This document shows, piece after piece, positions 1 through 9,934 of a DNA stretch of 37,245 bases; position 1 is the stretch's first letter, and every line of letters begins with the position of its first letter. The position numbers were made by a program, and so were the translations under genes. A model generated the notes under the pieces. That model did no database searches, had not been told where the DNA came from, and worked only from the letters and a program-made list of their open reading frames with translations. Source of the stretch: Saprospiraceae bacterium (GTDB lineage Bacteria; Bacteroidota; Bacteroidia; Chitinophagales; Saprospiraceae); assembly GCA_020629255.1 (NCBI GenBank), contig JAHDDR010000018.1:1-37245 (forward strand), given 5' to 3'.

Positions 1-283
1 GCCTTGTATCTTTTCAAAACCTCTAATTTCCCTTCCATAAAAAACTATTCGTGGTAAAGTCTAATCATGAATTCTATATTTTAGTATGAAAAAAAGATCA
101 TTTCACTCCTTTTAATTAACCATCTGAATACATTCCCCTATCATTAACAAATTTCTTTTGATAATGCAGTTCGATTTCATTAGATTTGTCTCGAACTTAC
201 GCTAATGCACTGCACTCCTCAACTCCTTAGAGGACATATTTTTTATCGCCTTTTTTGTTGACAAAAAAATCAAAAACTTAAAC

Positions 284-640
284 ATGCCTTACAGTGAATT
301 ATTAGCTGATCGACTTCGACAAGTCTTAAACGAGAAAAAAAGTCCCTTTGAAGAAAAAAAGATGATGGGAGGACTCTGCTTTATGGTCAATGGGAAAATG
401 TGTGTCGGAATTGTAAAAGAAGATCTCATGGCTCGAGTAGGACCTATCGTTTATGAAGAAGCGTTGGAAATGGAAGGTGCCCGAGAAATGGATTTCACCA
501 AACGCCCCATGAAGGGCTATGTTTTCGTTTCTCCCGAAGGAACGGATTTGTACGAGGATTTATCCGACTGGGTGCAAATGGCTCTGGATTACAACCCTCT
601 GGCAAAAGCATCCAAGAAAAAAAAGAAAAAAGCCGTGTAA
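284..640 (+). CDS. TfoX/Sxy N-terminal domain family protein with Lys-rich C-terminal tail
   Basis: ORF 118 aa; MMGGLCFMVNGKMCVGIVKEDLMARVGP and MDFTKRPMKGYVFVSPEG match the TfoX_N pattern; ends SKKKKKKAV. Confidence 0.85.
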   Translation: MPYSELLADRLRQVLNEKKSPFEEKKMMGGLCFMVNGKMCVGIVKEDLMARVGPIVYEEALEMEGAREMDFTKRPMKGYVFVSPEGTDLYEDLSDWVQMALDYNPLAKASKKKKKKAV

Positions 641-660
641 TTATTTTTAGAAAATATCAC

Positions 661-697
661 AAAAAAGCCGCCTCAAAAATTTGAGGTGGCTTTTTTG
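661..697. terminator. Bidirectional rho-independent terminator-like hairpin
   Basis: AAAAAAGCCGCCTCAAA-AA-TTTGAGGTGGCTTTTTT between convergent genes. Confidence 0.85.
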
Positions 698-717
698 TAT
701 TTGACTACACGCCAGAA

Positions 718-2268
718 TTAAAAATTGATTTTTTCAATTCTCATATCCAATCTTTTCTCTTTTTTGATATAGTCAACAATAAGAACATGGCCATCTTTTG
801 CTTTGAAGACACGGGTTCTTGCTCCTTTGGTTTTCAAATCGATTTCATCCTTACTATACTCACCATCAGCATTACTAATTGCACCAAAATACGTTTTATT
901 CTTTTCGCCCTTCACTCTTAAATAATCGGTATAACCAATAATAAAATAAGAACCATCTTCTGCTTCTTGCGTAAATTGATAGTCAAAGCCACCTAGTGCT
1001 TTTATATAAAGCCCCAATAATTGTGAACTTGCCAATCCTGCTCCTGGTGGCAAGCCAAAATCTGATTTTCCTTTTTTAAATACTTCAATATTCGTCAAAT
1101 CAAATTCAGGAGAAAATTCAAAAACCAACATGTCTTTTACTACCATCTTTACTAACGAAGCTTTCCCTCCTAAAGCTGCAATGGCAATACCAGCTCCACT
1201 TGCTGCTTTTTTGTACGACTCTGCAATACCATATATTTTTCCTCCCTCGCCCTTTACAAACCTATGGAAATAAACATGCCCCATGTCTTTTATTTTCCCG
1301 GATTTATTAATATCCAAGAACTTCTGGGCCTTTGTCCAAGCTATCGTCCTCTTATCAGAGATTTCACCTTTTTTGTCCATTGCCATCGTTATAATTCCTA
1401 AGCTTGGAGCTTTGGCTTCTTTAGCTCCTTTTTCATAATATAAACCAATCAATCGAATATTCTCTCCTTCTAAATAAGCATTAATGACACTCACTTCATA
1501 TTTAGAATCACTCACTTGCTTTTCAAATAATTTCTTACCTGTTGCTGCATCATTTCCCAACAAGTAAAAATCCATATCTCGAGTCATTAACGATTTTTTC
1601 TTTACTACATTCGACAACACTATTTCATCATTGGCTGCAAGAAAATTAGCAAATTCCAACTCTTTGGATTCAGTACTCGAGCCTTTGGTCCAACTTCTTT
1701 CTCCTTTTGTATCCGGATAGAATTTCATTTGATAACCAAATTTTTTATTCTTTACTTTCTTATAATCTACAAAACCTCTAGAACCCACTGCATGTAAATC
1801 TGCAAACTTACTTGCTTCTTCATTCAAATCTACCGAGCCAAATAACAACTGTGCCTCCTTATTTGTTAATTCCATTTCTTTTTTACGAATCAAGGTTCCA
1901 TCATTTCCATACATTCGATGTTGCAACAACTTTTCTTTACTTTCGTAAAATTTCAAGATAATTGCATCACCATTATATGCCCCTTCTAATAGTGCTAAAT
2001 ATTTACTATCTACGATTTTTGTAGATTTAACAACTTCAAGATTCTGGTCTAAGATATCAAGTGCATAAGAATTATTTTTTCTATCTACTTTATCAAGCTT
2101 ATAAAACATGTAATACCCTGTTACATCATTACCTTTTGTAATGGCTCCCATGTTTTTCAACTGGATATGCTTTACGCCATCAAATGATTTTTTTTGGGCA
2201 TGGATAAAAGCTCCTGAACAAAGGAACATCAACACTGATAATAAAAGTGTTTTTGAAAAGAATTTCAT
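718..2268 (-). CDS. Secreted hypothetical protein (516 aa)
   Basis: Long ORF with N-terminal signal peptide MKFFSKTLLLSVLMFLCSGAFIHAQ; no family recognised. Confidence 0.8.
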   Translation of the reverse strand: MKFFSKTLLLSVLMFLCSGAFIHAQKKSFDGVKHIQLKNMGAITKGNDVTGYYMFYKLDKVDRKNNSYALDILDQNLEVVKSTKIVDSKYLALLEGAYNGDAIILKFYESKEKLLQHRMYGNDGTLIRKKEMELTNKEAQLLFGSVDLNEEASKFADLHAVGSRGFVDYKKVKNKKFGYQMKFYPDTKGERSWTKGSSTESKELEFANFLAANDEIVLSNVVKKKSLMTRDMDFYLLGNDAATGKKLFEKQVSDSKYEVSVINAYLEGENIRLIGLYYEKGAKEAKAPSLGIITMAMDKKGEISDKRTIAWTKAQKFLDINKSGKIKDMGHVYFHRFVKGEGGKIYGIAESYKKAASGAGIAIAALGGKASLVKMVVKDMLVFEFSPEFDLTNIEVFKKGKSDFGLPPGAGLASSQLLGLYIKALGGFDYQFTQEAEDGSYFIIGYTDYLRVKGEKNKTYFGAISNADGEYSKDEIDLKTKGARTRVFKAKDGHVLIVDYIKKEKRLDMRIEKINF

Positions 2269-2329
2269 AATTGGATTTTTTATGATGAATAAATTTGTTT
2301 ATTGATTGAACAAGCTCACAAAACAAACA

Positions 2330-3757
2330 TTAAACTTTATTGATTTGCTCCTTGTATTTTCCTTCAGGAAATAATTTTTTATAATTTTTTTTCAATATAT
2401 CTAAATCTTCCTGTTTGGCTTTTTTAGACAATAAAATTAATTGATATAAAAAATTTTCATTCTTATGAAATTGCTCTTTTTCTTTTAAATAATGATACCC
2501 GACCAAAGCCATTTCCCGAAGTCTTAAATTTTGTACCATTAATAAAATTTTATTGTACTCTCCATCATGTCTTTTAGAGGGTTTTTCTACGAACTTACTG
2601 AGTTCGTGATTTTTCTGAGACATATACAATGCATTAAAACATTGACCTACTATCGTATGAAGGAAAACATTATCTGGATTATTTTGCAACAATTGCAATG
2701 TATGGAAAAGAGCTTTGCCATACATCCTGAATTCTCGTTCAAACAAAATAATTTCCTTATCTGCCGCTTCTGCAAAAGACAAGAATTTTTCATCTTTTAT
2801 TTTCGACTCATTGGGCTTGATTTTATCTGACAATAATTCAATTCGTTTTTGGCAATCGGGATGAGTTCTTAATGAATCGGAATTCCAATCTCCTTCTTCC
2901 TCTTTCGATACACCTCCCATCATGGTTTGCTCTTCCATGAGCCATCTTTTTCTAAATGGATAATTTTCTGCATTAAAAATATTTCCCACAGGTAAAGGCA
3001 TCGAATATTTTTCACCATCTATTTCATCTAAAATAGAAAGGAGAGAAATAATCTCGGAAGGGTCATATTTTGAGTTTTTAATAATCTCATAGCCCAAAGC
3101 ATCCGCTTCTGCTTCGTGTTCACGACTGTGTTTCCTATCGTCGTACACCATTTTTTTCATTAATTGGGCTGTCCGTTCAAATTGATTGAATTCGCTTTTG
3201 GAAATTTTCTTTAGTTCTTTTTGTGTTTCTTTGGAATATAATTCTTCATAATAATCTCGAACCCCTTGGTTAACATGATCCAAATAATAATGTGCCATTT
3301 CGTGGGCAATGACAAAGGCCACCTGGCTTTCGTTCTCCAAATGTCGAATCAAACCTAAATTTAGGAGCAAGGTTCCTTCACCTAAACAACTGGCATTGGG
3401 CCAAGCATATCTGGTCACAAATAATTTTAATTCCTTATGTTCGAATTTTGGATTTTTTTCAATCAAGTGAGATAAAATCGAATTAAAATAATCATTGATT
3501 TTTGGATCAAAAATCAAATGTTCGTTTTTAATCTTATCTATGATACGTTGGGTTCTTGCCTTATAAAAATCTTTCAACTCTTCTTTATAAGACGTTTTTT
3601 CAAGAAGTTCCAAATCTTTTTTCAGTCGTTCTATATAATCTTCTTTAAGCTCTTCCTGATTTTCAGGTAAAGTGTTGTAAGGAATATATTGGGCATTCAA
3701 TAAGAAAGGGAAAAATAATAGAAGTGTATAAAATATAAAATGAGTTGTGTGAAACAT
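2330..3757 (-). CDS. M48-like metalloprotease, secreted/exported
   Basis: Signal peptide; HEMAHYYLDH (HExxH) and downstream EHEAEADALGYEI third-ligand motif. Confidence 0.85.
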   Translation of the reverse strand: MFHTTHFIFYTLLLFFPFLLNAQYIPYNTLPENQEELKEDYIERLKKDLELLEKTSYKEELKDFYKARTQRIIDKIKNEHLIFDPKINDYFNSILSHLIEKNPKFEHKELKLFVTRYAWPNASCLGEGTLLLNLGLIRHLENESQVAFVIAHEMAHYYLDHVNQGVRDYYEELYSKETQKELKKISKSEFNQFERTAQLMKKMVYDDRKHSREHEAEADALGYEIIKNSKYDPSEIISLLSILDEIDGEKYSMPLPVGNIFNAENYPFRKRWLMEEQTMMGGVSKEEEGDWNSDSLRTHPDCQKRIELLSDKIKPNESKIKDEKFLSFAEAADKEIILFEREFRMYGKALFHTLQLLQNNPDNVFLHTIVGQCFNALYMSQKNHELSKFVEKPSKRHDGEYNKILLMVQNLRLREMALVGYHYLKEKEQFHKNENFLYQLILLSKKAKQEDLDILKKNYKKLFPEGKYKEQINKV

Positions 3758-3802
3758 TTGAGGAAATATTTATCATGCAATATAAAACTAATTTCGATTA
3801 AA

Positions 3803-3851
3803 TAAAAGAAACGGGGATCTCCATTTTTTTTTGAAATCCCCGTTTCTTTTA
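3803..3851. terminator. Terminator hairpin overlapping the stop codon of the next minus-strand gene
   Basis: Perfect 16-bp inverted repeat TAAAAGAAACGGGGAT ... ATCCCCGTTTCTTTTA with T-rich loop. Confidence 0.8.
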
Positions 3852-4400
3852 TTGTCTTACGTCTACATCATAAACAAAGTAATTGGTATCTCCTTGCCAG
3901 GGCATCGCCCTATTGATTTCTTTGTATTTAATCGTAACTTCTTTTCCTTGCAAAGATTCAAGTCTTTTATACAATTCATCATCTTTTACAGAAAAATTCC
4001 AAACCGAGGATAAACCGCCGTTTTCATCGGGTTGCATACCTTCCATTCCGAGTTGGCCTTCATAGGTCTTGAACACATATCCTTTTTTGGAAATTTTCAT
4101 TAAATTCCCTGCCCTTGTTCCTTCGCTGAATGTCCAATTGCTGTATAGCATAAAAACACCCAAAGCGAGAATCGCCAAAACGAATAAACCAATAATTAAT
4201 TTCTTGAAAAAATTCTTAGTAGCTTTTACACCAGTCTTTACAGATTCATTGATGTTCTCCTTGGTTTCATCAATGCTTTCTTTCAAGTTATCGGTTACTT
4301 CCTCGTATTTTTCTTGGATGGAATCTTTGGTTTCATCCAATTTATCGCTCCACTTTTTTTCTGGTTCTTTGTTGGGGTCTTTATTGTCATTGATATTCAT
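3849..4400 (-). CDS. Single-pass membrane protein with charged amphipathic N-terminal region
   Basis: ORF 183 aa; E/K-rich helical segment (DKLDETKDSIQEKYEEVTDNLKESIDETKENINESVKTG), one TM helix, conserved-looking C-terminal domain. Confidence 0.75.
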   Translation of the reverse strand: MNINDNKDPNKEPEKKWSDKLDETKDSIQEKYEEVTDNLKESIDETKENINESVKTGVKATKNFFKKLIIGLFVLAILALGVFMLYSNWTFSEGTRAGNLMKISKKGYVFKTYEGQLGMEGMQPDENGGLSSVWNFSVKDDELYKRLESLQGKEVTIKYKEINRAMPWQGDTNYFVYDVDVRQ

Positions 4401-4498
4401 AATGGCAACTTTTTACTTGTAATAAATAAGGATTATTTGTTGGAATATAAAGATAAGGATTAAATCATGACATCATATGTATTCCTTTTACTTTTCGA

Positions 4499-5107
4499 TT
4501 ACGGCACATTCATATACTTATGACTTTGTAGCAGGACCCTCCATTTTGGATTATTTTTCGCATAATCAATCATCAAAGGGAGCATTTCTTTTTCTTTGCT
4601 CCATTCGGGTTGTAAAATCAAAGCACAATCAGGTTTTACTTTAGCAGCATGTTCTTCTGCCCACTTAAAATCTGATTTATGATACACAATGATTTTTAAT
4701 TCGTCGGCATAAGGATAAAATTCTTCTACAGGAAATTTGAATTTTTTAGGCGACAAACAAATCCAATCCCAACTTCCAGTCAAAGGATGTGCTCCCGACG
4801 TTTCGACATGTGTTCTCAATCCAGCTTTCTTTAATTCGGAGGTGAGGTAAGTCAAATCATACATGAGGGGTTCCCCTCCAGTAATGACCACTATCTTTCC
4901 CTCAAATTTCTGGGCATTTTCCACCAATTCCTGAACAGATGCCAAAGGATGCTTATCTGCATCCCAAGATTCTTTCACATCACACCAAACACAACCTACA
5001 TCACAGCCCCCCAAGCGGATAAAATATGCCGGTTTACCCTGATGCACCCCTTCACCTTGAATGGTGTAGAACTGCTCCATAACCGGCATTTCCTTCACTA
5101 AATTCAT
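4499..5107 (-). CDS. queE: 7-carboxy-7-deazaguanine synthase (radical SAM)
   Basis: EQFYTIQGEGVHQGKPAYFIRLGGCDVGCVWCD (CxxxCxxC), VVITGGEPL, THVETSG. Confidence 0.93.
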   Translation of the reverse strand: MNLVKEMPVMEQFYTIQGEGVHQGKPAYFIRLGGCDVGCVWCDVKESWDADKHPLASVQELVENAQKFEGKIVVITGGEPLMYDLTYLTSELKKAGLRTHVETSGAHPLTGSWDWICLSPKKFKFPVEEFYPYADELKIIVYHKSDFKWAEEHAAKVKPDCALILQPEWSKEKEMLPLMIDYAKNNPKWRVLLQSHKYMNVP

Positions 5108-5140
5108 CCTACAATAATTAATATTATGCGATGTAATTTC

Positions 5141-6610
5141 CTAGTATGCTTTGGCAAAAAGAACCCTTTGTCTAGAAGGCTTTCCTGTTAAAATACAAGA
5201 ACCCTCCTCTTCTTGGGCATCCAAAGGAAGACATCGTATAGTTGCCTTGGTCAGTTCCTTGATTTTCAATTCCGTTTCTGTCGTTCCATCCCAATGAGCA
5301 GAAATAAATCCGCCTTTGGTTTCCAATACTTCCTTGAATTCATCAAATGTATCCACAACCGTTGTTTTTTCCGATCTGAAATTCTTGGCTCTAGTCAATA
5401 AATTCTTTTGGATATCTTCAAGCACTTGTTCTATATGATCCGCCAAACCATCCAAGGACGGTTGTGAAACTTCCATCGTATCCCTTCGCTTCAATTCTAC
5501 GATATTTTTCTCCAAATCCCTTTTCCCGATGCCGATACGAACAGGAACACCTTTCAACTCATATTCATTGAATTTGAAGCCCGGTCTTTTCTTTTTGTCG
5601 GTATCATATTTCACAGAAATTCCTTTTGCTCGAAGTTCCTTCACCAATTTATCCGCAGCTTCGTTGATCACTTCGTTCGGTTTTGGAATTGGAACAATCA
5701 CCACTTGTATCGGCGCTAATTTTGGAGGCAAAACCAAGCCATCGTCATCCGAATGGGTCATGATCAAGCCGCCCATCAAACGGGTGGAAACGCCCCAAGA
5801 GGTCGCCCATACAAATTCTTCTTTGTTGTTTTCATTTAGGAAACGCACATCGAAGGCTTTGGCAAAATTCTGCCCCAAGAAGTGAGATGTTCCGGATTGA
5901 AGGGCTTTACCGTCCTGCATCAACGCTTCTATCGTGTAAGTATCCACAGCTCCGGCAAACCTTTCATTGATGGTCTTCACACCCTTTACGACCGGCATGG
6001 CCATCCACTCTTCGGCGAATTGCGCATAAAGATCCAAAATCATTCTCGTTTCTTCCTCTGCCTCTTGCTGTGTGGAATGTGCGGTATGCCCTTCCTGCCA
6101 AAGGAATTCGGCCGTGCGTAAAAAGGCTCTGGTTTTCATCTCCCAACGAACGACATTCGCCCATTGATTGATCAATAAGGGCAAATCCCGATAAGATTGA
6201 ATCCAATTTCTATAGGTATCCCAAATAATGGTTTCGGATGTAGGCCTTACCACCAATTCTTCTTCCAATTTTGCCGTTGGATCGACTACTACACCATCGC
6301 CATCTGGGTTCTTCATCAATCGGTGATGAGTCACCACTACACACTCCATAGCAAAGCCTTCTACATGATCCGCTTCTTTACTTAAAAAACTTTTGGGTAT
6401 GAACAACGGGAAGTAAGCATTTACGTGTCCGGTTTCCTTAAACATTTTGTCTAGCTGATCCCTCATTTTTTCCCAAATGGCGAATCCATAGGGCTTGATG
6501 ATCATACAACCTTTCACTGGTGAATTTTCTGCCAAACCTGCATGTTTAACAATACCATTGTACCATGCAGAATAATCTTCGCTCCTTTCCGTAATGATGT
6601 CCTTTGCCAT
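5141..6610 (-). CDS. proS: Prolyl-tRNA synthetase (archaeal/eukaryal-type)
   Basis: [67 protein letters not shown]-terminal FAKAY. Confidence 0.96.
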   Translation of the reverse strand: MAKDIITERSEDYSAWYNGIVKHAGLAENSPVKGCMIIKPYGFAIWEKMRDQLDKMFKETGHVNAYFPLFIPKSFLSKEADHVEGFAMECVVVTHHRLMKNPDGDGVVVDPTAKLEEELVVRPTSETIIWDTYRNWIQSYRDLPLLINQWANVVRWEMKTRAFLRTAEFLWQEGHTAHSTQQEAEEETRMILDLYAQFAEEWMAMPVVKGVKTINERFAGAVDTYTIEALMQDGKALQSGTSHFLGQNFAKAFDVRFLNENNKEEFVWATSWGVSTRLMGGLIMTHSDDDGLVLPPKLAPIQVVIVPIPKPNEVINEAADKLVKELRAKGISVKYDTDKKKRPGFKFNEYELKGVPVRIGIGKRDLEKNIVELKRRDTMEVSQPSLDGLADHIEQVLEDIQKNLLTRAKNFRSEKTTVVDTFDEFKEVLETKGGFISAHWDGTTETELKIKELTKATIRCLPLDAQEEEGSCILTGKPSRQRVLFAKAY

Positions 6611-6734
6611 GTTTATTTTTTATCTTCTGTAATGATGATTATAAATAAGGGAAATAGCGTTCTGTTCTAACTATTTCTCTTATCTCTCGTTCTTTGATTT
6701 TAAAAGCAACCTAGATCCCTTCAAAATGATTCCC

Positions 6735-6786
6735 TTAACAGTTGTTAAAGGGAGTCAAGGCAAAAGATTAACACTTTTCTTGTTAA
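6735..6786. promoter_or_regulatory. Pair of TTAACA/TGTTAA inverted repeats upstream of proS
   Basis: TTAACA-GT-TGTTAA (6735-6748) and TTAACA-N7-TGTTAA (6768-6786). Confidence 0.35.
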
Positions 6787-6933
6787 AAGAATGAGAGTTT
6801 AATGCCCTTTTAACTAAAAATGACGGGCAAAAGTAATAATTTGTGGATGACTATTAAAGATGATGTCCGTCTTAATTATTGAAAGGATTCATCTTGGATG
6901 GTTCTAGACCATTTTTTATTAAAATTTATCAAA

Positions 6934-7992
6934 ATGAAAATTTATCGTTATCTAAGTGCATGGGCTATCATCTTTACTTTGGTTTTCAGCTCTACTTTAA
7001 CTGCACAAGATGATTTGTACTTCAATCCTTCTACCGATGAAGATTTTTCTTATAAAAAAGAAAAATACTCTGACGAAGGCATCAGTGACGATTATGTAGA
7101 TTCTTCATTCGATGAGGAAGACTATTATTATGAAGATGATTTTTATTATGCCCGTAGAATCCAACGATTCAACCGTTCATTCGGTCCTTCTTTCGGATTT
7201 TATGATCCTTGTTATGCAAACAATTTTTATTATGACCCCTTTTTCTCGGGTCCTAGTGTATATGTTGGATTTGGAAATTCTTTTGCTGTAAATCCTTGGG
7301 GATATTCTCCCTGGGGCAATTATTATGGCTATGGCAATCCATATTACAATCCTTGGAATTCGTGGAACTCCCCTTATGGGTCGCCATATGGATACAACCC
7401 TTACTCTCCTTATGCTTATAATCCGTATTATAGCAATAATAATTCTTACGGATATTCTTATTACCCGGATTATAATGTCCAACCGGCCAATTATGGCCCT
7501 AGAGGAACTAGAGGAGGAATCAGTAGCGGAGTTATCGATTCGGAAGGGAATGGCAGAGTGGGAACTGTACGAGGGGGGCGTGGAGATGTAGAAGGAACCA
7601 ATGATGGTCCGGTTAGGGGCGAAAGTACACGTCCAACAGGTGTCATTACCATTGGAGAAAACGGAGTCGTTAAAGATGGGCGAGATGTTAGAAACAACAC
7701 TATTAATACAGATGGTGAAACGGAGACTCGTCCTATTAAGACCACACGTCCCACTTCTCGTCCTCAAGAAGTAGAAGATAGTAGGGATACCAGAAATAAT
7801 ACCACTAGAGGAAACTCTAGAAATATTAAACGGGACGACACCCGTTCTCCTCGCAGCAATACGAGAAGCAAAACAAATACGACTAGGGACAGAAGTTCAA
7901 ATTCAAGGAATTACTATAACAATGATAGAAATTCTTCAAGAGGTTCAAGCTCGAGCCCTCGAAGCAGTCGTTCCTCAAAAGGTCCTAGGTAA
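6934..7992 (+). CDS. Secreted low-complexity protein: Tyr/Gly/Asn/Pro-rich segment followed by Arg/Ser/Thr/Asn-rich tail
   Basis: ORF 6898-7992; internal Met at 6934 gives signal peptide MKIYRYLSAWAIIFTLVFSSTLTAQ; compositional bias throughout. Confidence 0.75.
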   Translation: MKIYRYLSAWAIIFTLVFSSTLTAQDDLYFNPSTDEDFSYKKEKYSDEGISDDYVDSSFDEEDYYYEDDFYYARRIQRFNRSFGPSFGFYDPCYANNFYYDPFFSGPSVYVGFGNSFAVNPWGYSPWGNYYGYGNPYYNPWNSWNSPYGSPYGYNPYSPYAYNPYYSNNNSYGYSYYPDYNVQPANYGPRGTRGGISSGVIDSEGNGRVGTVRGGRGDVEGTNDGPVRGESTRPTGVITIGENGVVKDGRDVRNNTINTDGETETRPIKTTRPTSRPQEVEDSRDTRNNTTRGNSRNIKRDDTRSPRSNTRSKTNTTRDRSSNSRNYYNNDRNSSRGSSSSPRSSRSSKGPR

Positions 7993-8032
7993 TATAAAAT
8001 TTGATAAAGGTTATACTTTATCTCAAAAATAT

Positions 8033-8077
8033 AAAAGGCGGATAGATAGGTTTTGCACCAATATTGTCCGCCTTTTC
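8033..8077. terminator. Terminator-like hairpin
   Basis: AAAAGGCGGA (8033-8042) / TCCGCCTTTT (8067-8076). Confidence 0.6.
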
Positions 8078-8122
8078 TTTATCCCAAAAAGAAGGAAATC
8101 AATTAAAAAATCACGTTTATAA

Positions 8123-9634
8123 ATGAGTAGAATAGCAATCGTAATTTGTTTTTTTTGGATTAGCTTCTGTAATCTTTCAGGTCAAACTCCGGGGGATGCC
8201 CTCAGGTATTCCTATTGGCAATATAGTGGCACAGCCCGACATATGGGAACCTCTGGTTCTATGGGAGCATTAGGAGGTGATTACTCTGCCATCATCAGTA
8301 ATCCGGCGAGTTTAGCGGCTTTCAGACGATCTGAAATTACCATTACTCCCGGGCTTTCTGTATATGGAACCCAGTCGAATTTTGCCAACAATCAAATTTC
8401 AGAGAGCAAAACATCGGGCAATTTCAATCAAGCAGGAGTTGTTTTCGCTTCTCCTAAGGAGGGCAAATGGAAAACTGTAAATTTCAGTCTGGGGTATAAT
8501 CGGCTGATGGATTTTGATCAAGAGTTTTATTTTGATGGTACGACAGAAGGCTCTATCGCAGATTATTTTGTAGAACTGGCTAGTGGACTACGACCCGAAA
8601 ATCTTAGCAACTATGATTCTGGGTTAGCTTTGGATTCTTATTTAATATATCAATTGGATCCCGACCACCCTCTTTATACCCCTGTTTATTACGAAAATGA
8701 TTTTATTCTAGGAGATGTAACCCGGAAATTTCAAAGGGTCAGAACCAATGGTTCCTTGGGAGAACTGAACCTTGCTTTGGGGGGTAATTTAGACCACAAA
8801 TTATACCTAGGTATGAGTATAGGTATTCCATTTTTAGATTATCGTTTAAGAAAAAATTATGAAGAATCAGATGAAGCAGGGGAAGTTAATTTCTATGAAC
8901 GTTCTTCATTTACGGAATTCCTAAATACATCCGGTGTGGGCATCCATTTAAATTTGGGTGCTATATATCGAGTGAACCAAGCGATAAGGGTAGGTGTTGC
9001 CGTACATACTCCAACTTGGTTTACTCTTACTGATAGTTATGGTTCTGAATTGACTTTTGTTTATGACAATTTAGGAACACTCGGTTCAAATACCGAAGAA
9101 TCTCCTGTTGGCACATTCGAATATAAATTAAAAACGCCTTGGCGATTTATTGGAAATGCAGGATTCATCATAAAGAAGAGCGGTTTCATTTCTATCGAGG
9201 CGGAATGGGTAGATTATTCCAAAAACACTTATAACTATGGCTCTGATTTTGCCACTCAAGAAATTTTGGAAATCGAACAATATACAAATGGGAAAATCCA
9301 TTCCCTTTACCAAGGGGCATTGAATTTAAAGTTTGGTGGAGAATATGTAATTAAAGAAAAATTCCGATTGAGGGGAGGTTATGCCCTTTTTGGAAATCCT
9401 TATGTCAATAATTCTGGAATGTTTGACAATTCTCAGTTCAGTGCCGGACTAGGTTATCGAAAAGAAAATTATTTTGTGGATTTGGGATATGTAAGAAGAA
9501 TAGGAGAACAGACCTATGCTCCTTATGTTCTTAATTCAGAGATAATAGATAGCCCTGTCGTTCAAAATGACACTTCTACAGATCAAATCCTGATTACCTT
9601 AGGGTTTAAATTTGGAGGAAAAAGGGCTAGGTGA
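8123..9634 (+). CDS. OmpP1/FadL-like outer membrane beta-barrel protein
   Basis: Signal peptide; GTSGSMGALGGDYSAIISNPASLAAFRRSEITITPGL typical of FadL-like barrels; C-terminal barrel-like strands. Confidence 0.8.
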   Translation: MSRIAIVICFFWISFCNLSGQTPGDALRYSYWQYSGTARHMGTSGSMGALGGDYSAIISNPASLAAFRRSEITITPGLSVYGTQSNFANNQISESKTSGNFNQAGVVFASPKEGKWKTVNFSLGYNRLMDFDQEFYFDGTTEGSIADYFVELASGLRPENLSNYDSGLALDSYLIYQLDPDHPLYTPVYYENDFILGDVTRKFQRVRTNGSLGELNLALGGNLDHKLYLGMSIGIPFLDYRLRKNYEESDEAGEVNFYERSSFTEFLNTSGVGIHLNLGAIYRVNQAIRVGVAVHTPTWFTLTDSYGSELTFVYDNLGTLGSNTEESPVGTFEYKLKTPWRFIGNAGFIIKKSGFISIEAEWVDYSKNTYNYGSDFATQEILEIEQYTNGKIHSLYQGALNLKFGGEYVIKEKFRLRGGYALFGNPYVNNSGMFDNSQFSAGLGYRKENYFVDLGYVRRIGEQTYAPYVLNSEIIDSPVVQNDTSTDQILITLGFKFGGKRAR

Positions 9635-9660
9635 TTTTTTTGTCCAAAAAATTCAACTCC

Positions 9661-9698
9661 ATCACAAAGATGTTGTCTTTTGGCAACATCTTTGTGAT
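9661..9698. terminator. 15-bp perfect hairpin, terminator-like but without a clean T-tract
   Basis: ATCACAAAGATGTTG-N8-CAACATCTTTGTGAT. Confidence 0.5.
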
Positions 9699-9787
9699 TT
9701 ATAATATGTTATGAGTATCTTTTTTTAATTACTTATAACCCATCAAATAGAACTTTGCTTAATAAGAAATCGTTTGGATTTACCCCT

Positions 9788-9867
9788 TAGAATTTGTTCT
9801 AACAAATTTCAAACAGCTTCTAAGAACTTATACTTCCCGAATTGATTTAGAATAAGAACATTCTTAT
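9788..9867. promoter_or_regulatory. Cluster of palindromes upstream of the 9935 gene
   Basis: AATTTGTT-CT-AACAAATT (9791-9808), overlapping TTAGAA-TTTG-TTCTAA (9788-9803), and ATAAGAA-CA-TTCTTAT (9852-9867). Confidence 0.4.
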
Positions 9868-9934
9868 CTTAGGGCATTGGTTCCAGACAAATTTGATGGT
9901 TTTGGCGTTTGTTTATTCACTAGCATATTAAACT

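Noticed and set aside
1-283. Possible gene fragment at the window start
   Set aside because: No sustained ORF or motif in the region
5964-6206. 80-aa minus-strand ORF inside proS, plus plus-strand ORFs at 5213, 5529, 5882, 6197
   Set aside because: Alternative frames of a clear proS gene
7177-7767. 196-aa minus-strand ORF and 87-aa ORF opposite the low-complexity gene
   Set aside because: Antisense of a biased repetitive coding region; I/R/S-rich composition is an artefact, with no start context or motif
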